Shown: positions 26,937 to 34,641 of the stretch, in pieces | Position numbering within the stretch: the first letter of the stretch is position 1 | How the letters are laid out: each line of letters opens with the position of its first letter | DNA from: Nakamurella sp. PAMC28650 | Lineage (GTDB): Bacteria; Actinomycetota; Actinomycetes; Mycobacteriales; Nakamurellaceae | Assembly (NCBI RefSeq): GCF_014303395.1 | Contig: NZ_CP060298.1 | Location: 3,801,001 to 3,865,000, forward strand | Reading direction: 5' to 3' | Length of the DNA: 64,000 nt | The notes under the pieces: generated by a model | The model's input: the letters and a program-made list of their open reading frames with translations, nothing else | Database searches by the model: none | Told to the model about the DNA's origin: nothing | Translations under genes and position numbers: made by a program

Positions 26937-27671
26937 TCAGCTGCCGGTAGGTCCGAAACGCTCGACCCGGATCGCGTCGGACGCCACTCCGGCCGCGATC
27001 AGCAGATCGCTAGCGGTATCCGCGAAACCCGTTGAACCGCAGACGAAAGCCATCTGATCGGGGGTGACGATCCGGTCCAGATCTGTGTGCCCCAGGCGCC
27101 CGTTCGGACGATCGACCGCGGGATCCGCCACTCGGGTCAGAGCAACGGTGGCACCGGCGGCGAGTAGTTCGTGCGCGTAGGGCAATTCGGCCAGTGAACG
27201 CGCGGACACCGCCATCTCGAGCAGTTCCGACCGTCCGTTGTCGCGAGCGTGCCGGAGCATCGCGACCAACGGCACCACCCCGGAGCCACCACCGACCAGG
27301 ACCGCGCGACGGTCCGCCCGCCAGACGAACCAGCCACCGATGGGCCCGCGGACCTCCAGCCGGTCGCCGACCGCCACCACGTCGGCGAGGAAACCCGACA
27401 CCTCGCCGTCCGCCAGCCGTTCGACGTAGAACTCGACGGTGGAGGTGGCCGGCGCGGAAGCGATCGAGTACGACCGTTGGGCGGTGTAGCCGTCCTCGGC
27501 GCGCAACCTGATCACGTAGTGCTGCCCGGGAAGGTGGTCGATCCGATCCGGTACGTCCAGCACCAGCTTCACGGCGTTCGGATGGGGATGCACCACCTCC
27601 CGCACCGTGGCCATCCGCCAGGCGCCGGCCGGGACTGCGGGATCAGTTGCGCTGCCAGGGATCTCGATCAC
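26937..27671 (-). CDS. Flavin-dependent NAD(P)H oxidoreductase (ferredoxin reductase type)
   Basis: A 244-residue ferredoxin-NADP reductase-type protein. The FAD site is RSYSIASAP (RxYS motif), and the NAD(P) site starts at VLVGGGSGVVPLVAMLRHA. A CGSTGF motif near the C-terminus matches the CG(S/P) signature that positions NAD(P)H. There is no iron-sulfur domain. The start is 3 bp after the stop of the upstream molybdopterin enzyme gene, so the two are one operon and the reductase is probably its electron partner. Confidence 0.85.
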   Translation of the reverse strand: MIEIPGSATDPAVPAGAWRMATVREVVHPHPNAVKLVLDVPDRIDHLPGQHYVIRLRAEDGYTAQRSYSIASAPATSTVEFYVERLADGEVSGFLADVVAVGDRLEVRGPIGGWFVWRADRRAVLVGGGSGVVPLVAMLRHARDNGRSELLEMAVSARSLAELPYAHELLAAGATVALTRVADPAVDRPNGRLGHTDLDRIVTPDQMAFVCGSTGFADTASDLLIAAGVASDAIRVERFGPTGS

Positions 27672-27674
27672 TGC

Positions 27675-28277
27675 TCAGTCACCCTGGTAACGCTGTTCCT
27701 TCCACGGGTCACCGCGGTCGTGGTAGCCGTTGCGCTCCCAGAAACCCTGTTCGTCGTGATCCATCAGGGTGATCCGGCTGACCCACTTCGCGCTCTTCCA
27801 GAAGTACAGGTGCGGCACCAGAAATCTCATCGGGCCGCCGTGCTCGACCGGGAGCGGATGCCCTTCGTGGTCCCAGACCACCCAGGCCTTCCCGTCGGAG
27901 ATGTCGGCCAACGGCAGGTTGGTGGTGTAGCCGGTGGTGGACCGGATCATCACGTGCGTCGCAGAGGGCAGCGGCCGGGCCGACGCCAGCAGGATGTCCG
28001 CGCTGATCCCGGCGAAACTGGTGTCGAACTTGGACCAGGTGGTCACGCAGTGGATGTCACCGCTGAAGGTGGAGCCGGGCAGCTGGTGCAATTCCTTCCA
28101 CGTCCAGCTGACCTGTTGCTCGACGAGTCCGTCGACGGTGACGCTCAGCTTCTCCGGGTCGAGTCTGGGTGTCGCCTCTGCCGTGAGTACCGGGAAGTCC
28201 TTTCCGGTGTCGTACTGCCCCGGAGGCAGCCGATCGTTGTGGGGCCGACGTGGACGACCGCTGAATCCTCGCGTCAT
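27675..28277 (-). CDS. Sulfite oxidase-like molybdopterin oxidoreductase
   Basis: A 200-residue single-domain enzyme of the sulfite oxidase/MsrP fold. Cys77 in DIHCVTTW is the expected molybdenum ligand, and YTTNLPLADI and PLPVEHGGPMRFLVPHLYFWKSAKWV are conserved cofactor-contact regions. It has no Tat signal, so it is likely cytoplasmic, unlike MsrP (YedY). ATG 28277 starts MTRGFSGRPR. Its partner is the flavin reductase 3 bp downstream rather than a haem membrane protein. The substrate (sulfite or an S-oxide) is not known. A mobA gene at 47990-48652 could supply the cofactor nucleotide. Confidence 0.85.
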   Translation of the reverse strand: MTRGFSGRPRRPHNDRLPPGQYDTGKDFPVLTAEATPRLDPEKLSVTVDGLVEQQVSWTWKELHQLPGSTFSGDIHCVTTWSKFDTSFAGISADILLASARPLPSATHVMIRSTTGYTTNLPLADISDGKAWVVWDHEGHPLPVEHGGPMRFLVPHLYFWKSAKWVSRITLMDHDEQGFWERNGYHDRGDPWKEQRYQGD

Positions 28278-28294
28278 CCGATCAGTCTGCCCGA

Positions 28295-30550
28295 TCAGTC
28301 GGGCCTGTTCACGGGCAGGGCCGCCGGTGGCCGCCGGTCCGACCTGAGGAACGACGGCGCCCACCAGTTCGCCCGTCCGAGGAGCGCCATCAGCGCAGGC
28401 AGGATCATGATCCGGACGACGACGGCATCCAGGAGGACAGCGGCTCCCAGACCTACGCCCAGTTCCTTGAACTCGACCATGTGCAGGCCCGCGAAGATGG
28501 CGAACACCCCGATCATCACGGCCGCCGCACTGCTGATCACCGGTGCCGAGCGGCCGATGCCCTCGCTGACCGCCTGTCTGGTCGGCAGGCCGCGGTCACT
28601 TGCCTCCTTGATGCGCGAGATCACCAGCACGTGGTAGTCCATCGACAGGCCGAAGAGGATGACGAACAGGAACACCGGGATCCAGGCGATCACGCCGCCC
28701 GAGAGATGGAAGCCGAGAAGCTCAGCACCCCAGCTGCTCTGGAAGACCAGGGCCAGCACCCCGAAGGCCGCCCCGGCCGACAGCAGGTTGCACGCGATGG
28801 CGACGAGGCCGACGACGACGGACCTGAAGACGACCGTCATCAGCAGAAAGGTCATCAGCAGGACGAAGCCGACCACCCAAGGCGCCCCCGAGGTCAACTC
28901 GTCCACGTAGTCGGCGTTCCGGGCGATGGATCCCCCGACCGCGACCTGGACAACGGAGACACCCTGCAGCGCTGCGGGAATGGTCGAACCGCGCAGCTCG
29001 GCCAAGATCGCCCTGGCCTCCGGGCTGTCGGCGGTGAACGGCACCGGGATGGACAGCACGCTGGTCTGGCCGGTGGTCAGCCGGACGGGTCGGGCCGCCG
29101 GCGAGGCCTGCCCACCGGTCGAGGCCGGCCCACCGGTCGGGGCCGGCCCACCGGTCGAGGACGGCCCTGACACCGGAGCTTCGATGGACGACTCGAGACG
29201 CCTGACGACCGAGTCCACCTCGGCCCGCCCGCCGTGCAGGACGACCTCCAGCTGGCTGCGCTCGTCAGGAAAGGCAGAGGTGAGGCGTTCGTGGGCGGCG
29301 ACGCTGGGCAGCGTCTGCGGAAGGTCGGCCTCCGTCCCGCTCTTCAGGTGCAGATGGGTGGCCGGCCAGGCCAGCACCAGCATCCCGCCGACCGCGATCA
29401 ACAACGTGATCGCCGGGAATTTCAGTGCCGGGCGGAGCAGCTTCGGCCAGACGCGACCGGGTCGTCCCGACATGGTCAGCCGCGACAGGATCGGAATCCG
29501 GGGCCGGTCCACCCGTGCACCGAGCAGGCCCAGTACCGCCGGCAGGACGGTCAAGGATCCGAGGACGGCCAGGGCGACCACCAGCACCGCGCCCACGGCC
29601 ATCGAGGCGAAGTTCACGTCGCCCAGCAGGAACAGACCGGCCATGGCGACCATCAATGCGCAGCCGGACGTGACCACCGCATGTCCGGCCGTCGCGGCGG
29701 CCACCAACAGGGCCTGCTCGCCGGTGCGGCCCCGAAGTCGTTCCTCCCGTTCACGTTTGAGGTAGAACAGCGAGTAGTCCACCCCGACGGCCATCCCGAT
29801 CAGCAGGATCAGCTCGGCTCCGCTGCCGCCGTCGGGCAGTACGTGCGAGGTCACGGTGTAGAGGCCGACGGCCGCCAGCACCGAACTGGCCCCGAGCAGC
29901 ACGGGAACGCCGGCGGCCAGCAGGGCACCGAACGCGAGCAGGAGGATGAGCAGCGTGATCGGCAGGCTCAGCAGTAGAGCCGATCCGAAGTCCCGGGCCA
30001 GCTGTGCGTCGACGTCGGAGCCGATGGTCAGTGATCCGGTCACCGCGATCTGCAGTTCCGGATACGTCGACCCCAGTTCAGATATTCTGTCCAGCAGCGG
30101 TTTTGGGTCGTCGGCCCTGTTGCTGAGCGTCAGTGGGAGGAGCATCGTCGAGCCATCGCTCGATAGCAGGCCGGGTGCGACCGACGCCACCATCGGGAGT
30201 TGCCCGAGTGCTCGGGCCAGGGCGGGGCCGGTGTTGCCGACCACGGCCCGGTCGAGCGCGGCGCCGTTCTTCGCGGTGATGACGACGGATTCGCTGCCCT
30301 GGGCGTCCAGTCCGGCCGCGGTGATCATCGCCGCGGCCCGGCCCGCCTCCCCGGGCGTGAGCTGGGTGTCGGTGGCCTTGTGCATGCCGGCGAGGTTTCC
30401 GCCGATCATGGACACCAGGACGAGCACGGTCCAGGCAAGGATGGCGATCCCCGGATGACGGATGCTCCAACCGGCCAGGCCGGTCACGATGGATTTCTTG
30501 GACGCCGCAGGCACGGTCGGTTCCGCGTGACGTCGGATCGAGGTGGTCAT
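28295..30550 (-). CDS. MMPL-family membrane transporter
   Basis: A 751-residue RND-superfamily exporter of the MMPL type. It has about 12 membrane helices in two repeats, each with a large extracellular loop after the first helix. The conserved GMAVGVDYSLFYLKR and FGLSMDYHVLVISRIKE segments are the paired proton-relay helices, each with an Asp-Tyr motif. ATG 30550 is 131 bp from a divergent histidine kinase gene, which suggests that the two-component system regulates it. The second loop contains a short Thr-Gly-Gly-Pro repeat encoded by an 18-bp tandem array. The substrate is probably a lipid or hydrophobic compound. Confidence 0.88.
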   Translation of the reverse strand: MTTSIRRHAEPTVPAASKKSIVTGLAGWSIRHPGIAILAWTVLVLVSMIGGNLAGMHKATDTQLTPGEAGRAAAMITAAGLDAQGSESVVITAKNGAALDRAVVGNTGPALARALGQLPMVASVAPGLLSSDGSTMLLPLTLSNRADDPKPLLDRISELGSTYPELQIAVTGSLTIGSDVDAQLARDFGSALLLSLPITLLILLLAFGALLAAGVPVLLGASSVLAAVGLYTVTSHVLPDGGSGAELILLIGMAVGVDYSLFYLKREREERLRGRTGEQALLVAAATAGHAVVTSGCALMVAMAGLFLLGDVNFASMAVGAVLVVALAVLGSLTVLPAVLGLLGARVDRPRIPILSRLTMSGRPGRVWPKLLRPALKFPAITLLIAVGGMLVLAWPATHLHLKSGTEADLPQTLPSVAAHERLTSAFPDERSQLEVVLHGGRAEVDSVVRRLESSIEAPVSGPSSTGGPAPTGGPASTGGQASPAARPVRLTTGQTSVLSIPVPFTADSPEARAILAELRGSTIPAALQGVSVVQVAVGGSIARNADYVDELTSGAPWVVGFVLLMTFLLMTVVFRSVVVGLVAIACNLLSAGAAFGVLALVFQSSWGAELLGFHLSGGVIAWIPVFLFVILFGLSMDYHVLVISRIKEASDRGLPTRQAVSEGIGRSAPVISSAAAVMIGVFAIFAGLHMVEFKELGVGLGAAVLLDAVVVRIMILPALMALLGRANWWAPSFLRSDRRPPAALPVNRPD
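29103..29167 (-). repeat. 18-bp in-frame tandem repeat in the MMPL gene
   Basis: Units GAGGCCTGCCCACCGGTC, GAGGCCGGCCCACCGGTC and GGGGCCGGCCCACCGGTC, plus a partial fourth, lie head to tail. They encode a six-residue repeat of the type STGGPA in the second extracellular loop. The unit keeps frame, so copy-number change would alter only linker length. Confidence 0.75.
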
Positions 30551-30681
30551 GGCGATCAGCTTTTCGAGCCTGCTCCCTCGGCGGCAGCGGCCCAGGACGT
30601 CGACGGCCGGGGGCTGGACCGTCGGAACATCGAGGGGCTGGGCCCCCTGTCGGGGAGACGCCGATACGTCAGAATCGACCC

Positions 30682-31818
30682 ATGACCGCACCCGCTGCAC
30701 CGAAGGGCCGCCTTACCGCGATCGCCTACCTGGGTGCCGCCTGGTCGATCACCGTGCAGGGTCTGCTGTCCATCCTGCTGCTTCCGCTGCTGATCGTCTC
30801 GTTGGCCCTGGTCGTCATCTGGGTCGGCCTGCCGATGCTGGCCTGGACGCTCTCGCTGCTGAGGGGCCTGTCGATGTGGCAGCGCCACCTGATGAAGCGG
30901 ATCCTCGGCGTGAAGGTTCCCCGTCCGTATCGAAAGGCCAACGGCCACAGCCTGTTGGAGATGCTGCACATCAGGCTCAGCGACCCGGCGACCTACCGGG
31001 ACATGTTGTGGCTGCTGGTGTCGACCAGCTTCGGGTTCGCCCTGGGGATCGTCTCGATGGTCTTCTACCTGGTCCTGCCGCTCGGAGTCCTGGCCACCCC
31101 GGCGATCATCAGGACCTACCTGACGATCGGATCGCTCGTGCTGCGACGATCCGACACCCAGGTGCTGGAGCAACGCATCGGTGAACTGTCCACCTCCCGC
31201 GCCGAGACCGTCGACACCCAGGCGGCCGAGATCCGGCGCATCGAAAGGGATCTGCACGACGGCGCCCAGGCCAGCCTGGTCGCGTTGAGCATGAACCTGG
31301 GGTTGGCCGAGCAGATGATGGAGAAGAATCCGCAGCTGACCAGGGAACTGATCGCCGAGAGCCGGCAGTCCGCCTCGGTGGCGTTGACCGACCTGCGCGG
31401 CCTGGTGCGGGGTATCCATCCCCCGGTGCTGGCCGACCGTGGTCTGGTCGGCGGTCTCCAGGCCCTCGCCCTGGCCGCACCGATGGAGATCGAGGTCGAT
31501 GCGGTGATGGTGGGCCGGCCCCCGGCACCGGTGGAATCGGCCGTCTACTTCGCGGTGGCCGAGGCTCTCACGAACGCGGCCAAGCACTCCAGCGCCAGGA
31601 CCGGCTGGATCTGGCTGCGCCACACGTCCGGACGTCTGACCGTGTCGGTCGGCGACACCGGAATCGGCGGGGCCGTCTCCCGGGCGGGCGGCGGATTGCA
31701 CGGATTGGAGCGGCGACTGGCAGCATTCGACGGGACCGTCACCGTGGCCAGCCCGATCGGCGGGCCGACCATCGTCTCCATGGAGCTGCCGTGCGTGTTG
31801 TCATCGGAGAAGATCTAG
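30682..31818 (+). CDS. NarL-type sensor histidine kinase
   Basis: A 378-residue membrane kinase. Two pairs of hydrophobic helices (about 20-60 and 108-150) belong to an N-terminal sensor region. The HisKA_3 dimerisation/phosphoacceptor motif is RDLHDGAQ (His192). The ATPase domain has an N-box-like EALTNAAKHS and a G-box GDTGIGGA...GGGLHGLERR. It lacks a large extracellular loop, so it may sense within the membrane. The stop overlaps the response regulator start by 28 bp. It is divergent from the MMPL transporter gene. Confidence 0.9.
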   Translation: MTAPAAPKGRLTAIAYLGAAWSITVQGLLSILLLPLLIVSLALVVIWVGLPMLAWTLSLLRGLSMWQRHLMKRILGVKVPRPYRKANGHSLLEMLHIRLSDPATYRDMLWLLVSTSFGFALGIVSMVFYLVLPLGVLATPAIIRTYLTIGSLVLRRSDTQVLEQRIGELSTSRAETVDTQAAEIRRIERDLHDGAQASLVALSMNLGLAEQMMEKNPQLTRELIAESRQSASVALTDLRGLVRGIHPPVLADRGLVGGLQALALAAPMEIEVDAVMVGRPPAPVESAVYFAVAEALTNAAKHSSARTGWIWLRHTSGRLTVSVGDTGIGGAVSRAGGGLHGLERRLAAFDGTVTVASPIGGPTIVSMELPCVLSSEKI

Positions 31819-32435
31819 CACTCCTCCGCGATGGTCTGGTCCGGCTGTTCCAGGCGCATGATTTCGACGTCGTGGAGGCGGTGGACAACGGGCCGGGCCT
31901 GCTGCGCGCCCTCGTCGAGCACCGGCCGGATGTTGCGATCGTCGACGTCCGGCTGCCACCGACGTTCACGGACGAAGGTCTGCGCGCGGCGATCGAGGCG
32001 CGTCGTCAGGTCCCTGGGCTTCCGGTACTGGTGCTCAGTCAATACGTCGAGCACCTCTACGCCCGCGAGCTATTGGCCGGGGGGCAGGGCGGAATCGGCT
32101 ACCTGCTGAAGGACCGCATCTCCGATCTCGAACAGTTCGTCGAGGCGGTGCGCCGCGTGGCGGGCGGAGGGACCGCGATGGATCCGGAGGTGATCTCCCG
32201 ATTGCTGGCCCGGCCGCGGGCGGCGGTTCCACTGGCTGGCCTGACGCCGCGGGAGACCGAGGTCCTCGGGTTGATGGCCGAGGGCCGCTCCAATGCAGCG
32301 ATCGCCGGCCGGATGTTCATCACCGAGAAGGCCGTCGGGAAGTACACGGCTGCGATCTTCGGCAAGTTGGACCTGCCGGTCAGCGAGGACGACAACCGCC
32401 GGGTGCTGGCCGTCATCAAGTTCCTGGACCAGTGA
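31791..32435 (+). CDS. LuxR/NarL-type response regulator
   Basis: A 214-residue regulator partnered with the overlapping kinase. The receiver domain has acidic residues at 7-8, phospho-acceptor Asp52 (AIVDVRLP) and Lys107 (YLLKDR). The LuxR helix-turn-helix (LTPRETEVLGLMAEGRSNAAIAGRMFI) is C-terminal. The recognition helix reads EKAVGKYTAAIFGKL, slightly different from the usual TVEKHV form. GTG 31791 lies within the end of the kinase gene. The divergent MMPL gene is its likely target. Confidence 0.9.
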   Translation: MRVVIGEDLALLRDGLVRLFQAHDFDVVEAVDNGPGLLRALVEHRPDVAIVDVRLPPTFTDEGLRAAIEARRQVPGLPVLVLSQYVEHLYARELLAGGQGGIGYLLKDRISDLEQFVEAVRRVAGGGTAMDPEVISRLLARPRAAVPLAGLTPRETEVLGLMAEGRSNAAIAGRMFITEKAVGKYTAAIFGKLDLPVSEDDNRRVLAVIKFLDQ

Positions 32436-32692
32436 CCGAAGATCCGGGTGGGCCGGCCATCGTTCCACCGTCAGTGTTGTGTCGGTCCGCTCGACGTGGC
32501 CGCTTCTGGGCGGGACGGCTTTTCCTGGTGAGAAGGACAACTCCCGGGCTGTTCCTGCACCTGACGCTGCGTCTCGGTGAAGGGCCGACTGGACGATGGT
32601 CGGCGGCCCGGGAATCGGATGGCTGTCCACTACTTGCCCGACCGCCGTTCCCGGGAGGAACGGACCACGGTCCGACGTGTTGGAATGGCGGC

Positions 32693-32728
32693 CTAGCGGC
32701 CAGCCACCTCACGAGTCCTGTACGTCAT
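32693..32728 (-). CDS. Tiny ORF with an unusually long Shine-Dalgarno sequence
   Basis: Eleven codons (MTYRTREVAGR, stop at 32693-32695). The upstream AAGGAGGTGGTC (from 32748 down to 32737) can pair with about 12 nt of the 16S rRNA 3' end, with one G-U pair. Twelve nt separate AAGGAGGT from the ATG; an in-frame TTG just before it gives 9 nt. Downstream, CGGACC/GGTCCG and CGTTCC/GGGAACG form stem-loops. No gene follows on this strand, so it is a stand-alone short mRNA or a small RNA, not an obvious leader peptide. I do not recognise it. Confidence 0.4.
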   Translation of the reverse strand: MTYRTREVAGR

Positions 32729-32763
32729 CAACGTGGGACCACCTCCTTCCGGTTCACTTCCGA

Positions 32764-32792
32764 AAATAACCCCGCGGGGACGGTGGCCGCAA
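32764..32792 (-). promoter_or_regulatory. Candidate promoter for the tiny ORF
   Basis: On the minus strand TTGCGG (32792-32787) and TTATTT (32769-32764) are separated by 17 bp, a reasonable primary-sigma promoter. Transcription would begin about 10 nt before the long Shine-Dalgarno sequence. The rest of the 511-bp gap 32436-32946 shows only a short duplicated CCTGCATGGAT and no further gene. Confidence 0.4.
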
Positions 32793-32946
32793 CAGGTTTT
32801 CCCAGATTTTTCGTCGGCCGCCCCTGTCGGTCGGCATCTCCCTGCATGGATCCCTGCATGGATCAAAGTGCCGGGTTTGGGACGGGAGTGACAGAAGTCG
32901 TCACTTTCGCCCATGCCTGAGAAGTTGATCCACGCCAGGGCCCTGC

Positions 32947-33402
32947 TCAGTCCTCCTGGGCCCCATCGAGGTCGCGGTCCGGGTCGATGACGTGCACCGC
33001 AGCCTCCTCGGCGGTTGCGCCGGCCCCGTCGATGCCGATGTCGCCGGCCCAGAGGTCCTTGTCGGTGTCGTCGTAGGCACCTTCATCCCCGTCGACGAGG
33101 CGTCCGGCCCTGGCATCGCCGACCTCGCCGCCGTATTCGGAGAACAGGTTGGCGGGCGCCCCGGCGCCGACGTCCGGCTCCTCGGCGGCGAGCAGTTCGT
33201 CCAGGCTGAGTCCCTGCTCCTCCTCGCTCTGCGTCGGCACGTTGACGGACGGTTCCCGGTCGGGCGGTGAGTAGCCCTCGTCCAGTCCGTCCACCACGCC
33301 GCGGTCGAGCAGGGTGTCTGCGCTGTCGAGCTGAACGGAGACATCGTCCGCAGCATCGTTCTCGCGTCCGGTTGGATCGTCGTCGGCCATCGGAATGGTC
33401 AC
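32947..33402 (-). CDS. DUF5709 family protein
   Basis: A 151-residue very acidic protein. The segment DTLLDRGVVDGLDEGYSPPDREPSVN (about 29-54) is the DUF5709 signature, followed by EEQGLSLDELLAAEEPD. It is low in hydrophobic residues, without membrane helices or catalytic motifs, and probably largely disordered. GTG 33402 and ATG 33390 are both possible starts; AGAGGGAA lies just upstream. The family is actinobacterial and uncharacterised. Confidence 0.8.
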   Translation of the reverse strand: MTIPMADDDPTGRENDAADDVSVQLDSADTLLDRGVVDGLDEGYSPPDREPSVNVPTQSEEEQGLSLDELLAAEEPDVGAGAPANLFSEYGGEVGDARAGRLVDGDEGAYDDTDKDLWAGDIGIDGAGATAEEAAVHVIDPDRDLDGAQED

Positions 33403-33531
33403 TTCCCTCTCGAGTTCACTGCACCCGGAATTCGGTCGCCTGGCTTCCCGGCGTTGGTTTCCGTGTGCTCGTCACGCCCGTGCGGGCGAACCTCCAGCGT
33501 AGTCCGCACGGCACCGGTGGACGGTCGCAGG

Positions 33532-33915
33532 TCAGTCGCTCTGCAGCACCGACAGGATGTTGCCGGCCGGGTCGGTGAACCACGCGATGTCGGGTCCGCG
33601 GCCGACCGAAAGCCCTCGCAGGACGCCCTTGTCATCCTGATGCATGCCGTCGTAGCGCGTCATCGAGATACCCCTGACGGCGAGTTCGTCGACCACGGCG
33701 TCGATGTCGTCCACCGGGAAGTTCAGGATCGTGCAGGTCGCCGGTACGTGGTCGGCGCGAGGGTAGATCAGGATCTCCCGGTTCCCCGGAATGTGCAGCC
33801 GCAGCATGCCGTTGGCCCCGGAGACGGCGAGGCCAAGGGTCTGGCCGTAGAAGTGCTGGGCCGCAACGATGTCGTCGACCGAGAATCCGCTGAATGCAGG
33901 CGATTGCGCAAGCAC
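33532..33915 (-). CDS. VOC-family (glyoxalase-like) protein
   Basis: A 127-residue single vicinal-oxygen-chelate domain with two beta-alpha-beta units (SGFSVDDIVAAQHFYGQTLGL, then FPVDDIDAVVDELAVRGI). The C-terminal strand DIAWFTDPAGNILSVLQ is typical of the family. Members act as lyases, dioxygenases or antibiotic-binding proteins; the function here is open. GTG 33915 has AAGGAG 6 nt upstream. A MarR gene lies 61 bp upstream on the same strand, so the pair may be regulator and target. Confidence 0.85.
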   Translation of the reverse strand: MLAQSPAFSGFSVDDIVAAQHFYGQTLGLAVSGANGMLRLHIPGNREILIYPRADHVPATCTILNFPVDDIDAVVDELAVRGISMTRYDGMHQDDKGVLRGLSVGRGPDIAWFTDPAGNILSVLQSD

Positions 33916-33976
33916 TGGTGCTCCTTCGATCGCTGGGCCTGGGTCACCGACCCCAGCGCCGAGCAGGAGGGCGCGC

Positions 33977-34492
33977 TCAGTTCCCGGGGCAGTCGGCCGC
34001 GATGGCCTCGACGCCGGTCTCGATCTCGGCGCAACCGTCGGCCTGCAACCGGGCGCCGATCTTTTCGGCGATCTCCGCGAAGGACTCGAGCTGGGCCGGT
34101 GTCAGCAGGTCGATGAAGTACGAGCGCACGGCGTCGACGTGGCCGGGAGCGGCCTGCTCGATGGCGGTCCGGCCCGCCGGGGTCAGGGTGATGAAGGCGC
34201 CGCGACCGTCAGTAGGGCAGTCCTCGCGGCCGACCAGCCGGCGGGTCTCCATCCGCCGGATGTGGTGCGACAGCCGGCTCTTCTCCCAGCCGATCGCCAC
34301 CACCATGTCGCGTGCCCGGAGCTTCTCGCCCTCGGACTCGGACAGCTGGACCAGCACCGCGTAGTCGGCGGTCGAGAGGTTCGAGTCGCGGGAGAGCTGC
34401 CGGTTCAGCGCGGCCGCCAGCGGCATGTTCAGATGCTGGAGTGCACGCCAGGCCCTCGATTCCTCGGGGGTCAACCATCTTGTCTCGGACAC
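33977..34492 (-). CDS. MarR-family transcriptional regulator
   Basis: A 171-residue winged-helix regulator. The DNA-binding part is LSTADYAVLVQLSESEGEKLRARDMVVAIGWEKSRLSHHIRRMETRRLVGRE, followed by the wing DGRGAFITLTPAGR. The N- and C-terminal helices (ESRAWRALQHLNM, LESFAEIAEKIGARL) form the dimer interface. GTG 34492 is used. MarR proteins usually repress neighbours and respond to small phenolic ligands. The VOC gene downstream is the most likely target. Confidence 0.88.
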   Translation of the reverse strand: MSETRWLTPEESRAWRALQHLNMPLAAALNRQLSRDSNLSTADYAVLVQLSESEGEKLRARDMVVAIGWEKSRLSHHIRRMETRRLVGREDCPTDGRGAFITLTPAGRTAIEQAAPGHVDAVRSYFIDLLTPAQLESFAEIAEKIGARLQADGCAEIETGVEAIAADCPGN

Positions 34493-34641
34493 CCCGCCAG
34501 CCTACGTGACTAGTTGACGCATCACCATGGTCTGGAGAATGCTCGGCTGTGACGCTGCTCGCCCGCAGGTCCGGACATGCCGCTACCCCCGGACGAAGGA
34601 CTCCTCACCAGCGGACGCACCAGGTGGCTGCTCGGCAGGAG

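Noticed and set aside
32432-32920. Plus-strand ORF overlapping the response regulator stop (162 codons)
   Set aside because: Composition is not protein-like, there is no ribosome binding site, and it is antisense to the tiny ORF and its promoter.
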